DNA from: Rhynchospora pubera
Lineage: Eukaryota > Streptophyta > Magnoliopsida > Poales > Cyperaceae
NCBI GenBank assembly: GCA_028095005.1
Contig: CM051459.1
Span: 115,231,431 to 115,295,430 of the forward strand
Length of the DNA: 64,000 nt
Direction of reading: 5' to 3'
The notes beneath the pieces were generated by a model. That model saw nothing but the letters and a program-made list of their open reading frames with translations. It had not been told where the DNA came from and did no database searches. Positions 48,756-58,532 of the stretch are shown here, piece after piece. Position 1 is the first letter of the stretch. Each line of letters opens with the position of its first letter. Both the position numbers and the translations under genes were made by a program.

Positions 48756-49080
48756 ATACTGTTTATTTATTAAGAGTAATAATATTCATTATTTCAACAA
48801 ACTGAACAATCCTACTACTAATAATACAAATCATACACAGTTTTCACAACTACAAGCTAACACAATTCATCAATTTCTCCTTAGATTTCTTCCAAACAAC
48901 TTTGTAGCTTTTTGTGCTCTTATAATATTTAATCTTTTCATGATCAACTTGAGGAACAAAACAGAGAGGGTATCAAATTAAGGTTTTGCAGTAAAGTAAA
49001 GGGAAGGATGAAGGAAACAATAAACAAAAAAAAAGAAAAGAAATTCAAAGGAAATTAAAGTTGAATAGTAAGAAGTAAGA

Positions 49081-49083
<3 letters not shown>

Positions 49084-49131
<48 letters not shown>
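49084..49131. repeat. GA/CT microsatellite
   Basis: About 22 uninterrupted GA units (CT on the minus strand). It directly abuts the end of the acetyltransferase-like exon, so that the exon would read on into Ser-Leu repeats. Confidence 0.9.
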
Positions 49132-49133
<2 letters not shown>

Positions 49134-49523
49134 TGGCCATGCCAACAATGAAGAGAAAGAAAGGCATGACAAAATCAGCCAGATTGCATCCGTACCATGG
49201 TGCATGGCCTATTATCGGCCACTCATCCCCTACTCCATCCACCAACACCTGAAAATAATAATAATAATAATAATAATAATATTTCAGAATTTAATTATTC
49301 GTTGTACTACGACTACCCCGCCTTAATTTTGTACAGAATTTTAATAAGAGACAAAATGGTCGATCCTTGGACATGTTCAAAAGAAAAAGGAAAAAGTAAA
49401 GGAACTCACAGCGACGGTGAGGCCCTGAAAGATGTCGAGCGAGGCGATGCGCTTCGACTGGCGCGGCTTCTGCGTTTTCTCGTCGACCAACGTCTCCTTG
49501 GCACTGATCGGTTGTTGGATCAT
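49132..49523 (-). pseudogene. Fragment of heparan-alpha-glucosaminide N-acetyltransferase-like gene
   Basis: Minus strand: exon 1 at 49410-49523 (ATG at 49523-49521) reads MIQQPISAKETLVDE..., then QSKRIASLDIFQGLTVA, followed by a GTGAGT donor. Exon 2 from 49248 after an AG acceptor reads VLVDGVGDEWPIIGH, APWYGCNLADFVMPFFLFIVG, MAIPLSL. This matches the start of the plant HGSNAT-like multi-spanning membrane family (DUF1624/DUF5009), where the first helix follows SLDIFRGLTV. After MAIPLSL the exon runs into the CT microsatellite, and none of the remaining exons is found before the dispersed segment at 48150. It is therefore a 5' gene fragment of about 75 codons. The frame is open in both exons. 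Confidence 0.8.
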
Positions 49524-49728
49524 GGTCTTCCATGTCGGCAGCAGATCGACGGAATAGATCTTGAATCGCCATCAAAGCCAGAGTTCAGCAGTAGATCGAC
49601 GGACGAGATCTTCCACGTCAGTGTGCGATTTGTCTGTTTCTTGGTCGGATTAATCGTCGGAAGAGGCGTCGGAGTCGAGGGAGAAAGAGACGGAGCGATG
49701 GACCGCCGGCTCCGGGTCGAGGGAGAAA

Positions 49729-50278
49729 GCAAAGCATCTATCTTTGAATGAAGACTTTTTTTTTTTGTATCATGACATTGTTCAATACTTCCATTGGTTG
49801 ATATTTAAATTGTGATAATCAAACAGAATTTAATTTGTTCATATGATGAAGTGTCACTGCATTTTTATATATCACAGTGAGCTAAGATATTGAATTGCCT
49901 TTCAATTAAAATTCTAAAAAAAATACTGATATTCATATCCAAATTAACAAAAGCTGCATTTATGATTATAGCACAAGAACATATTGTCTGCTTTCAACAA
50001 ATATTTAATTAGTTATCCATATTTATAAAAAAATGGAATTCTTAGTAACTTACAAAGGGAAAAAGGTCAGCATCATGACCTTGTAATTGTATTGTATGAC
50101 ATCGGTGCTTATTTGATGGCATGCAGACACCGTGAATAATTTTACACATATAAAATAATAATATATGTATAAATCAATATTATATCATTTGCGCATAACA
50201 AAATAATATTTTGGGAAGATAAATACAGGGCATAAGTATAACAAGTCGATGGAAATTGATATTGTATGACATCTGTGA
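49729..50278. repeat. Dispersed segment, copy 2 (left of the Mutator-like element)
   Basis: Same content as 47793-48150 and 62062-62600. It continues past 50050 with GTGAATAATTTTACACATAT and TTTTGGGAAGATAAATACAGG, as in copy 3, until CATCTGTGA, where the Mutator-like element begins. The rest of the segment resumes at 53689. Confidence 0.85.
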
Positions 50279-50387
50279 CCGAAATTTTAAAAAATAATAT
50301 TAAAATAATATAATCCATTAAAATTAATATCAATATAATAAGTTTAATATAAATAGTATCACGAGATCGGAATCCTGAATTCCGATC
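50279..50387. repeat. Left TIR of the Mutator-like element
   Basis: It is the inverted match of 53582-53688 with a few differences. The inner end (50365-50387) is itself a hairpin, GATCGGAAT and ATTCCGATC around five bases. Confidence 0.88.
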
Positions 50388-50662
50388 TAACCTTTACTTT
50401 ATATATATGGGTTTCCGATCTAACGAGATGCTGCCTTCGCTCTTGGACGCTCCCTTTCCGCGCTCGAGAACAGTAAGTTTTTTTTTATTTAATTAATTAT
50501 TTATTTAGTTTATTAGTTTTTAATTTAGTTAATTAAATTAAAAAATAGAAAAAATACTGAAAAATATTTAAAAAATCTGAAAAAATCCGGAAAAAAAATG
50601 TAAATTTATATCTAATTTATTAATTATATTGGAATTTTTTTTGTCTTTTTATTTGTAATAAT

Positions 50663-51293
50663 CAAGCTTTTAAATTTCGGCGAAATAACGCCGTTTTTTC
50701 AGAAATTTCGGTATTTCGGACAAAAACGCACCACCGTTACGGTTTCAAACCCAAAAAATTCGTAACGCGTTATTTTCGAAAAAACGCCGTTATTTCGGCG
50801 AAAATATTTCGTTTTTCGGTGAAAAAACGGAGATAATTTAATCATTTTGGTATTTGGTATTGTACTATTGTAGTATGGATTAGACTTTATCACTTTAGAG
50901 ATTACTATTGTATTGTCGTATGAATTATTGTTAAGTTGGATATTTGGATGTTAAGGATTAATTAATTAGTATTGTACTATTGTCGTATTGTTGAGCTTTA
51001 GAGGAATTATTTGTTTTACTACCTATATTTCTGGTAGGAAATAGAATGTGCAAGTTACAAAGAGAAGATCCAGTACCAATCGTATATAGATTATAATTAG
51101 ATTATTAGCACATTCAAAAAAAAATATAGAAGTTCGACTTGTAATATAGTATTTGACTATTTGTATAATATGAGTTTGACACATATGTTCGTATATGCAC
51201 ACCGTTTTTTCACCGTTTTTTCACCGAAATAACGCCGCACCGCTATATCAACTCCGGACCGTCATACCGAAAAAAACGAAATTTAAAAGCTTG
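50663..51293. mobile_element. Nested hAT-like MITE, 631 bp
   Basis: Perfect 17-bp termini CAAGCTTTTAAATTTCG/inverse are flanked by the 8-bp duplication GTAATAAT (50655-50662 and 51294-51301), which fits the hAT superfamily. The subterminal regions are rich in ACGCCGTT, TTTCGG and CACCGTTTTTTC words, unusually CpG-rich for this locus. It has no coding capacity. Confidence 0.85.
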
Positions 51294-51458
51294 GTAATAA
51301 TAAAAAAATATTAGCTCAATCAAATTAAATTAACTAAATGAAATTAAATTAAATTAATTACTTCAAATATCTAAATAAGATTTTATTACATTAAATTAAG
51401 TCAAATTATTAAATAATTTTATTTAATTAATTTTTAATGTCATTAAATTCATGCAACT

Positions 51459-51778
51459 GATAAAGTCTGGAAATTATACTCATACCTAAGCACTGCAAAA
51501 GGACAGGCGTGCTCTGATAAAAGCTGAAAAGTATACTGATGCCTACCTAAGCACTGCAAAAAGGACAAACGTATTCTGATAAAGTCTAAAAAGTATACTG
51601 ATACCTACCTAAGCATTGCAAAAAGGACAAACGTATTCTGATAAAGTCTGAAAAGTATACTGATGCCTACCTAAGCACTACAAAAAGGACAAACGTATTC
51701 TGATAAAGTCTGAAAAGTATACTGATGCCTACCTAAGCTATGCAAAAGGACAAACGTATTCTGATAAAGTCTGAAAAG
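51459..51778. repeat. Tandem array of 57-62-bp units upstream of the cargo ORF
   Basis: Five full units start at 51459, 51516, 51578, 51640 and 51702, with a partial sixth at 51763. Each has GATAAAGTCTGAAAAGTATA, CTGATGCCTACCTAAGCACT and ACAAACGTATTCT. Later units are almost identical; the first is the most diverged. The array ends about 50 bases before the TATA box. Confidence 0.92.
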
Positions 51779-51828
51779 ATATCACATTATATTTATTAAT
51801 TTTAAATAATTGCAAGTCTAAAATGATC

Positions 51829-51835
51829 TATAAAA
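51829..51835 (+). promoter_or_regulatory. TATA box of the cargo ORF
   Basis: CTATAAAATT lies 71 bases before the ATG at 51900, which would give a leader of about 40 bases. The ATG context ACCATGGAG is favourable. Confidence 0.55.
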
Positions 51836-51899
51836 TTATTCTTCCTCAGCCAAAATATGTCACACCCACTCAATCCTTCTTTCTTCAACATTCACTACC

Positions 51900-52808
51900 A
51901 TGGAGAAAGGAAATACCTCCAACAGTGAAGTGCCGGAATGGCTATCTACTCGACATGAGTACTGGCCAAATTACGAACATTCCCCTGCCAATCCAAATGA
52001 GATCGAAAAAGGAGATTATCATGCGATATGTAATAAATTTTATCGCAATTTCGACTACAATATCTATACACGAAATGATGGCGAGTGGCCATTATACACC
52101 CACTATCAGTGGCACATTCATGGTGGCCCAGAAAGAGACCGCAGGGAGAGATTGCGACATTACCTGACTAAACCTGAGTCGAGCAACTCTGAACGCTATA
52201 AAAAGTACTACACAGAACCTGAACCGATGCCGGAACTTAAACCGTGGAAACCAGATCCTACACCCATGATTGTTTACGAAAGCATATACGATTTTCGTGG
52301 AGACCACACAGTGAGCTGTACAAAGTGTGGTCAGGTTTTCAATTTCAAAGATACCATTTTACATGACCACTACGATGAACACAAAAAACAAGAAGAGAGG
52401 GATGAAATTTAAAAGAGATTCAGAGTGAAAGAACAATGGTTCGAAAGGAGAAGAATGGAAGAAAAGGCCGCCGAAGAGAGCCGGAGGTTGCAACAAGAAA
52501 AAATTGGGAAAAAAATTAAGGAGAGCCTAATAAAGATCAAGAAGAGAGATGAACAACGCAAAATTGCAGTAGCTAGAATGGCTGAGATTGAGCAACAAGA
52601 AGCTGAGGCAGCTTTCTGGAACGAAGCCGCTCAATTCGCAGACAACCCGGCTGCGAATAATCAACAAGAACATGATGAGGCTTTTTGGAACGAGGCCGCT
52701 CAATTCGCCGACAACCATGGTACCAGTAATCAACAAGAAATGAATGCGGAAGAAGATCAACCCTGGTGGGATGAAATTCTGCAACATGTAGATGATCAAG
52801 ATCTCTAA
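51900..52808 (+). pseudogene. Unrecognised ORF with zinc-finger-like motif and FWNEAAQFADN repeats
   Basis: A single frame runs from ATG 51900 to TAA 52808, interrupted only by TAA at 52410-52412 (codon 171), so about 302 codons in all. I do not recognise the family. The first part is rich in Trp, Tyr and charged residues (PEWLSTRHEYWPNYE, EWPLYTHYQWHIHGGPERDR), then a proline-rich strip (EPEPMPELKPWKPDPTP). A C2H2-like motif follows: CTKCG ... HDHYDEH (C-x2-C-x13-H-x3-H). After the stop comes a basic, coiled-coil-like helix (ERRRMEEKAAEESRRLQQEK) and an acidic tail with two copies of FWNEAAQFADN and a third relative, PWWDEILQHVDD. The ORF could encode two products or be a recently stopped gene. 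No transposase motif is visible. Confidence 0.6.
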
Positions 52809-52822
52809 GTATATTTATTACT

Positions 52823-53111
52823 TTGTTTTTAAGTACCAAACTAAATTCAGTGTGTTCATTTATATTATGGTTTTTTATGTACATTTTTCCTTTTTTATTA
52901 TTTTAGTGTGCTAAATTATATTATGATTTTCATGTATTTTTCCCTTTCTTTTATTTTAGTGTGCTAATTTATATTATGGTTACAAAATTCAATTCTTCTT
53001 CTAATGGTGAACATATACATAAAACAAAGTGAACATAAAAACGATCTAAGTGAACACATACAAACAAATAAGTTCAATAAAAATAAGTTTGTAAGTGTTC
53101 ACTTAGATCGT
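52823..53111. repeat. Downstream repeats and inverted repeat in the Mutator-like element
   Basis: GTGTGCTAA(A)TTATATTATG and related text occur three times at about 60-bp steps (52848-52980). They are followed by a 16-bp perfect inverted repeat, ACGATCTAAGTGAACA at 53041-53056 and its inverse at 53096-53111, with a 39-base loop. It could serve as a terminator-like or 3' UTR structure; function is unknown. Confidence 0.65.
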
Positions 53112-53581
53112 CTATATGTTCAGCTTATTTACGGTATATCTTCACTTTGTATTTACCGATGGCTGGGATGGTATATTTGCCGATGACACTTATAATTCAT
53201 GTATTTTTATATTATGAATTAAATGAAATAAATCTAATATTTAATTATAAGTTAATATTATAATTATTGCCATAAATAAATTATTACATAAAGTATTATG
53301 TACTTATTATGTACAACATTTAACATAATTGAAAATTTTTAATATTAAAAATAAAACCATCCATATAAAATTAATATCAAAACTTTAAATATTAAAATAT
53401 TGTTAATAATATAGAATTATATTATATTAACATTCTTCAAAATATCAAAAATCCAGTTCTAAACAAACTAATATTTATAATATATTAATTTAATATTAAA
53501 ATTTTATATATTTAATTAATGTTTATAATAGAAGTACAATAAAATCATTAAAAACGACAAAAATTCGTGTTACAGCCCTGT

Positions 53582-53688
53582 TCGGAATCCTGGATTCCGA
53601 TCTCTTGATACTATTTATATTAAACTTATTATATTGATATTAATTTTAATGGATTATATTATTTTAGTATTATTTTTTAAAATTTCGG
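53582..53688. repeat. Right TIR of the Mutator-like element
   Basis: It is the inverted match of 50279-50387. The inner end has the hairpin TCGGAATCC/GGATTCCGA around one base, a slightly changed but still paired version of the left one. Confidence 0.88.
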
Positions 53689-54395
53689 CATCTGTGACGG
53701 TGCTTATTTGAGGTCGGCCCGAATATCCTCAATTTGGGCCAGACGTATCGGCCTAGGAACGGCCTGTAAAATTCTATCCTTTTGTAGATTTCATCTCCTT
53801 CACCTTTCATTACTCTCACTTTGTTCAGTGTTCTTGAAGGGTTCAGGTTGCCCGACCGCCTCGGCGCCTTGTAATCTGCATTTCAGGTGCGTTACTTAGT
53901 TTCAATTTGCGCTGTCATTGATTTCAATTTTCTCATTCATTTCCCTCCGTAGTCCATTCTTTGTGCCGTCCCTTTCTGTCTTATGCTCAACTCTCAGTGC
54001 CCTCTCCTTCTGATTTTGAGTCCACAATTTGGGTTTGATAGTGCTTTGCTTGGTTTCAAATCCATTCTTAATTGTGCACCACTTTAAGTCTGTTCAGGTG
54101 TTATACAATTTTTAAGAAAATATATCAAAAACTACCATGTATTGTAGAAATACAGTATGTCATTGTCGCCACAAGATGGCTACATCTTTTATGACATTTG
54201 TTCAGTGGGTGTATAGAGCTGATTTTATAACTGTTAAACGATCCAGAAGATGGCTAGATTGGACTATTGTAATAACCAAATTGCGTTGCTTTTCACAATC
54301 TCTGTTAATGATGGTGTTGTTTATGAATGCAGTGACAGAAAAATAGACGCGCAGATTGTCACTTCGAGAGACCAGAGTGAAAATCTAAGTTTAAG
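53689..54395 (+). promoter_or_regulatory. 5' leader of the PPR gene, copy 1
   Basis: GACGGTGCTTATTTGAGGTC opens a segment shared with 62591-63314. It includes GCCCGACCGCCTCGGCGCC, a possible donor CATTTCAG|GTGCGTTAC at about 53886, and an AG-rich region before the ATG. The leader probably contains one intron. A third partial copy lies at 56414-56655. Confidence 0.6.
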
Positions 54396-55760
54396 ATGGC
54401 GCATGCATTGCCTCTTACCCCCTTCTCTTCACTGTCTATTTCAGCTTACCAATCCCATTCCCAGTTCTCGCATTCGCATGCTTCTCATCATAGCCTCGGC
54501 TACTCAATCCCCCAATTTAAATCTCAACCCCACAAAATCAACAAGAAACCAATGGTACTGGTGCATAGCATGAAATCAGAAGGACACATGCCCGATGTCG
54601 TGACTTACAACATTCATATAGATCGTCTGTGCAAGCGTGGTGAAATTAAAAGGGCAATGGAACTGCTGCATAGCATGAAATCTAAAGGGCACGAGCCTAA
54701 TGTCGTGACTTACAACATTCTTATAGGTGGTCTATGCAAGCATGGTGACATTGAAAAAGCAATGGTATTGGTGCATAGCATGAAATCTGAAGGGCACAAG
54801 CCCGATGTCGTGACTTACAACATTCTTATAGATGGTCAGTGCAAGCATGGTGAGATTGAAAGGGCAACGGAACTGCTGCATAGCATGAAATCTGAAGGGC
54901 ACGAGCCTAATGTCGTGACTTACAACATTCTTATAGATGGTCTAGGCAAGCATGGTGACATTGAAAGTGCAATGGTACTGTTGCATAGCATGAAATCTGA
55001 AGGGCTCGAGCCTAATATCATGACTTACAAAAGTCTTTTAGTTGGTCAGTGCAAGCATGGTGAGATTGAAAGGGCAATGGAACTGTTGCAAGGCATGAAA
55101 TCTGAAGGGCACGAGCCTGATGTCGTGACTTACAACATTCTTATAGATGGCCAGTGCAAGCATGGTGAAATTGAAAAGGCAATGGAACTGATGCATAGCA
55201 TGAAATCTGAAGGGATCGAGCCTAATGTCGTGACTTACAGCATTCTTATAGATGGCCAGTGCAAGCATGGTGAAATTGAAAAGGCAATGGAACTTATGCG
55301 TAGCATGAAATCTGAAGGGATAGAGCCTGATGTCGTGATTTACAGCAGTCTTATAGATGGTCTGTGCAAGCATGGTGACATTGAAAGGGCAATGGAACTG
55401 CTGCATAGCATGAAATCTGAAGGGCACGAGCCTGATGTCGTGACTTACAACATTCTGATGGATCATCTGTGCAAGCATGGTGACATAGAAAAAGCTATGG
55501 TACTGGTGCATAGCATGAAACCTGAAGGGCACATGCCCGATGTTGTGACTTGCAACATTCTAATAGATGGTCTTTGCAAGAATGGTGAAATTGAAAAGGT
55601 AAAAGAATTGGTGCATAGCATGATTCCTGAATGGTACGAACCTAATGCGGTTACTTACAGCAATCTTATAGTTAATCTGTGCAATAATGGTGAAACTGCA
55701 AAGGCAAAGGAATTGTTGTATAGCGTAATTTCTAGCATGATTTTGAAGGTCAAAGCCTGA
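54396..55760 (+). CDS. RFL-type pentatricopeptide repeat protein, internally deleted
   Basis: The 454-residue ORF starts with a Ser/His-rich, presequence-like segment (MAHALPLTPFSSLSIS...) and passes at KKP directly into P-type PPR units. About eleven 35-residue units follow, such as VVTYNILIDGLCKHGDIEKA, MVLVHSMKSEGHKPD. They are nearly identical, giving 105-bp DNA repeats. Compared with the gene at 63315, which has the same first 52 residues, this copy lacks the whole N-terminal region between KKP and the repeats. Family members act in organelle RNA processing, many as restorers of cytoplasmic male sterility. Residues 5 and 35 of units 2-11 are NN, ND, NN, NN, KD, NN, SD, SD, ND, NN. The last unit runs into a frameshift and premature stop, so the C-terminus is altered. 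Expression cannot be judged. Confidence 0.82.
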   Translation: MAHALPLTPFSSLSISAYQSHSQFSHSHASHHSLGYSIPQFKSQPHKINKKPMVLVHSMKSEGHMPDVVTYNIHIDRLCKRGEIKRAMELLHSMKSKGHEPNVVTYNILIGGLCKHGDIEKAMVLVHSMKSEGHKPDVVTYNILIDGQCKHGEIERATELLHSMKSEGHEPNVVTYNILIDGLGKHGDIESAMVLLHSMKSEGLEPNIMTYKSLLVGQCKHGEIERAMELLQGMKSEGHEPDVVTYNILIDGQCKHGEIEKAMELMHSMKSEGIEPNVVTYSILIDGQCKHGEIEKAMELMRSMKSEGIEPDVVIYSSLIDGLCKHGDIERAMELLHSMKSEGHEPDVVTYNILMDHLCKHGDIEKAMVLVHSMKPEGHMPDVVTCNILIDGLCKNGEIEKVKELVHSMIPEWYEPNAVTYSNLIVNLCNNGETAKAKELLYSVISSMILKVKA

Positions 55761-55852
55761 TGTCGTGACATACACCACTCTAATGGATTATCTGTACAAG
55801 AATGGTGAAATTGAATGAGCTAAACAATTGCTGCACGGCATGGGAAATTAAA
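55761..55852 (+). pseudogene. Decayed further PPR unit after the frameshift
   Basis: In another frame, KPDVVTYTTLMDYLYKNGEIE continues the repeat series, then TGA and more stops follow. The ancestral array was at least one unit longer. Confidence 0.75.
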
Positions 55853-56413
55853 GGAGTTACCAAAAAGTGAATACCATGATTTTTTATGGTCATGAGAACT
55901 TAATTGTGACGTATGGCTGTTCAAGAAATTGTTACATGTAATATTATTACTTTTTTTTTCGTCCCGCTTTTACCTTTTGGGCAATACATTTAACTGGGTC
56001 TTAACTGCCTGCATGTATTGCGTGATGTTTTTATGGCCTAGGGGTCTGTCAAGATTTTTTATTTTATTTGCTAAGAATTCAAATTATTATATCATTGCAA
56101 GGGCATTTACCAGATTTCTATTACTTTTATCATGCGCTGAAAATTTTTGTACTATCTGATTGATTTATTTTCTGGAGAATTTAAAATTTTGTTCTGCACA
56201 AGGGCTGATACAAATTCAAAACTTATAGTTGTAGTGAATCAAAACATATGTGTTTATTTCAGATGTATACAAGATTATTGTGACATCGTGATGAAGTTGA
56301 TTTTTATAAAAATATATCAACAATGTTTTTCTTTAAAAAAAAAAAATACCAATTTCTATATGGACTGATATGTTTATTACCAGAAACGCAAAATGGTAAA
56401 CATCGAGAACTGT
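55853..56413. other. Intergenic between PPR-related copies
   Basis: AT-rich sequence with no recognised exon; probably 3' flank of the PPR gene. Confidence 0.35.
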
Positions 56414-56655
56414 TCGGTGTTTTTGAAGGGTGAAGGTTGCCCGACCGCCTCGGCGCCTTGTAATCTGCATTTCAGGTGCGTTACTTAGTTTCAATTTGCG
56501 CTGTCATTGATTTCAATTTTCTCATTCATTTCCCTCCGTAGTCCATTCTTTGTGCCGTCCCTTTCTGTCTTATGCTCAACTCTCAGTGCCCTCTCCTTCT
56601 GATTTTGAGTCCACAAATTGGGTTTGATAGTGCTTTGCTGTGTTTCTTTTTCACA
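56414..56655 (+). repeat. Orphan copy of the PPR gene leader
   Basis: CTGTTCGGTGTTTTTGAAGG through GCTTTGCTGTGTTTCTTTTTC is a close copy of about 53822-54055 and 62742-62990. It stops at ACTTAAG and is followed by unrelated repeats, so no PPR coding region is attached. Confidence 0.85.
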
Positions 56656-57530
56656 GCATTACTTAAGTTGCTAAAATTTTGCACATAAACCAGTACAGTA
56701 CAGTACATAAACCAGAAAATTGCTAAAATTTTGCACATAAAACCAGTATAGTACAATACCCACTAGCATAAATTTTGCACATAAACCCATTGAAGTTGCT
56801 AAAATTCATAAGCACATAATCTCAGCTCGGGGGTTCTTTGTGAGATGATCTCGCTTGCCCTTTTTTCTTTCCTCTTCACAAGCACACACAAAAGTGTCAT
56901 ACCAACATGAGGCATGCTGTTTGAATTCTCCATAACATTCATAAAGAACAAGGAAAAAAAAGTAATGAGCATTTAGAGCGTATGAGTTAATAGGTGGATA
57001 CAAAGATTGTAGTTTCCAGTATAGATACCAGGTACAAATAACCTAGGAACACTGTTTTCATTAATGTATAGATACCAGCTCCAGCTTATTAGTTCACTTG
57101 AATTTTGTGCATTTAATGTCACCTTTTTGCAATTAGAACTTAATAAATTCCCAATGAAATTTTAATTTTACGAGAATTCATTTTACCCTTAGTTATGAAG
57201 TAAAACATAGCAAGGCAGTGAGGAACAAAAGAGAGAAAATAAAGGGACCAAATGCATATCTGTAATACTGCTTGTTTCATATTCAGGTTTCAATCATTGA
57301 CGCCTTACCAGTGTTTCATGGCTCGACCTCAAATCATGAAAAATGCTAAAAAAAATGCTCAAAAAAAAAGAATAATTTGCTGAACAATAATGTGTTGAAC
57401 AATATCGGGCCATATCACCTGTTATTTCCTCTAACTGAACAATAATTCGAGGTCAATTTCCTCACAGACCTCAGTGCATCAATAAAAAAAAAAAAAAACG
57501 CGGTTGGAAAAAAGAAGTTCAGGATTTACC
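56656..57530. other. Intergenic with short direct repeats
   Basis: TTGCTAAAATTTTGCACATAA and variants occur four times at 56670-56800, with CCAGTACAGTAC words between. No gene was seen. Confidence 0.5.
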
Positions 57531-58532
57531 TTACGTTCAAGAGAGATCGAGAGAGAAGAAAGATTGAGAGAGAAGCGGACTTGATGAGACAGACGAGATC
57601 AATGTTTTTGGCGGGAATTCGATTCTTTTTAGCAGGCGAAATCGCTGGTTTTTCAACAAAAGAAGGGACAGGCAGGACGCAGGAGGGGGCACGGGAGAGA
57701 GACGAAATCGCTGCCTTTTCCTTTCCGCGCCGTTGGATCTCCATCGGACGGTCCACTTAAAAGGACTGCTCGGAGCAGTCCTTTTATTAGACTGTCGAGG
57801 ATGCGGGTTGAGTTCTACCGGAGGAGGGGAAAAGAAGGAAAGGTGGAATGGGTTTGGTTGTCCGAGATGGAGACGCAATGGAAGAGAGGAGACAAAAAAA
57901 ATTAAAAACAAAACAATGCGCTGCCGAACAAACATCGGCTCCTGAATCGGATCAATTTCACGAACAATTGTCAATTATATGCTTTATTGTTATTGGCAAT
58001 TCCGATATTTTATTCACGAACAATCTCTAGTCTTAGATGAGTGTGTATTCAACTTCTATCAACCTAAGAATAAAATATCGGAATTCCTCTCTTGTGTGTA
58101 GACTAGAGAAGCCTTCTATGTATAGAAAATTGGAGTCGATTGAATTAGCATCAGACAAGACCAATTACCTGACCTGATTGATTAGAATTTAATTCCTTCT
58201 GTAAATTATTACTTTTGACTAAATTCCATGTTTCTTTTGTTCGTCCGTCCTTCATTTTTTAGATATACGGATTCAACAAACTGATTTATCTGATTGAAGG
58301 TGACTCGAATTGTATTCCGTGGCATAAGTATCAAAGCAAGCTGCTGGTTGCATTGTGCCTCATCTGGAGAAGTGCATCATAAATCAATACTCGATCAAGA
58401 CAGCGAGTACCCTGGTTAGGCCTGGAGCCCCTCTAACTGAAGAAACATCCAGCACAATCCTATTAAAGCAAACATTAGACTTTGTCACTTTACAAGTATT
58501 TCAATTGTCAAGTGTACTGAAATCAGACTTAC
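57531..58532. other. Intergenic with hairpin-rich patches
   Basis: It contains a 27-base palindrome (57759-57785) and an inverted pair, AATTCCGATATTTTATTC near 57997 and GAATAAAATATCGGAATT near 58068. These suggest small non-autonomous elements. The ORFs here have no recognisable product. The expected last exons of the AIG2-like gene were not found. Confidence 0.4.
57759..57785. repeat. Perfect 13-bp-arm palindrome
   Basis: AAAAGGACTGCTC, then G, then GAGCAGTCCTTTT. It lies next to CGGACGGTCCAC; a similar hairpin AACCGTCCG/CGGACGGTT lies at 61565-61590. Confidence 0.85.

Larger units (their letters stand above)
50279..53688. mobile_element. Mutator-like element with gene cargo, 3410 bp
   Basis: The termini CCGAAATTTTAAAAAATAAT and its inverse start about 108-bp terminal inverted repeats (50279-50387 and 53582-53688). 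The 9-bp duplication CATCTGTGA lies at 50270-50278 and 53689-53697. A paralogous empty site at about 62590-62600 reads ATGACATCTGTGACGGTGC with a single CATCTGTGA, confirming both ends. A 9-bp duplication and long TIRs fit Mutator-like elements. No MURA-type transposase is seen. Contents: a nested 631-bp MITE, a 62-bp repeat array, a TATA box, an ORF of about 302 codons with one stop (51900-52808), and a 16-bp inverted repeat at 53041-53111. Confidence 0.88.

Noticed and set aside
49084..49326. Arg-Glu repeat ORF
   Set aside because: It is a reading of the GA microsatellite.
50165..50340. Minus-strand ORF 50142-50333 as a gene
   Set aside because: It is Ile/Leu-rich text from AT-rich TIR and flank; it crosses the transposon boundary.
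55038..55532. 164-residue minus-strand ORF with regular repeats
   Set aside because: It is the antisense shadow of the 105-bp PPR repeats; periodicity comes from the plus-strand gene.
57537..57974. 145-residue Ser/Pro-rich minus-strand ORF
   Set aside because: There is no homology, splice support or conserved motif; it spans a palindrome typical of small transposons.
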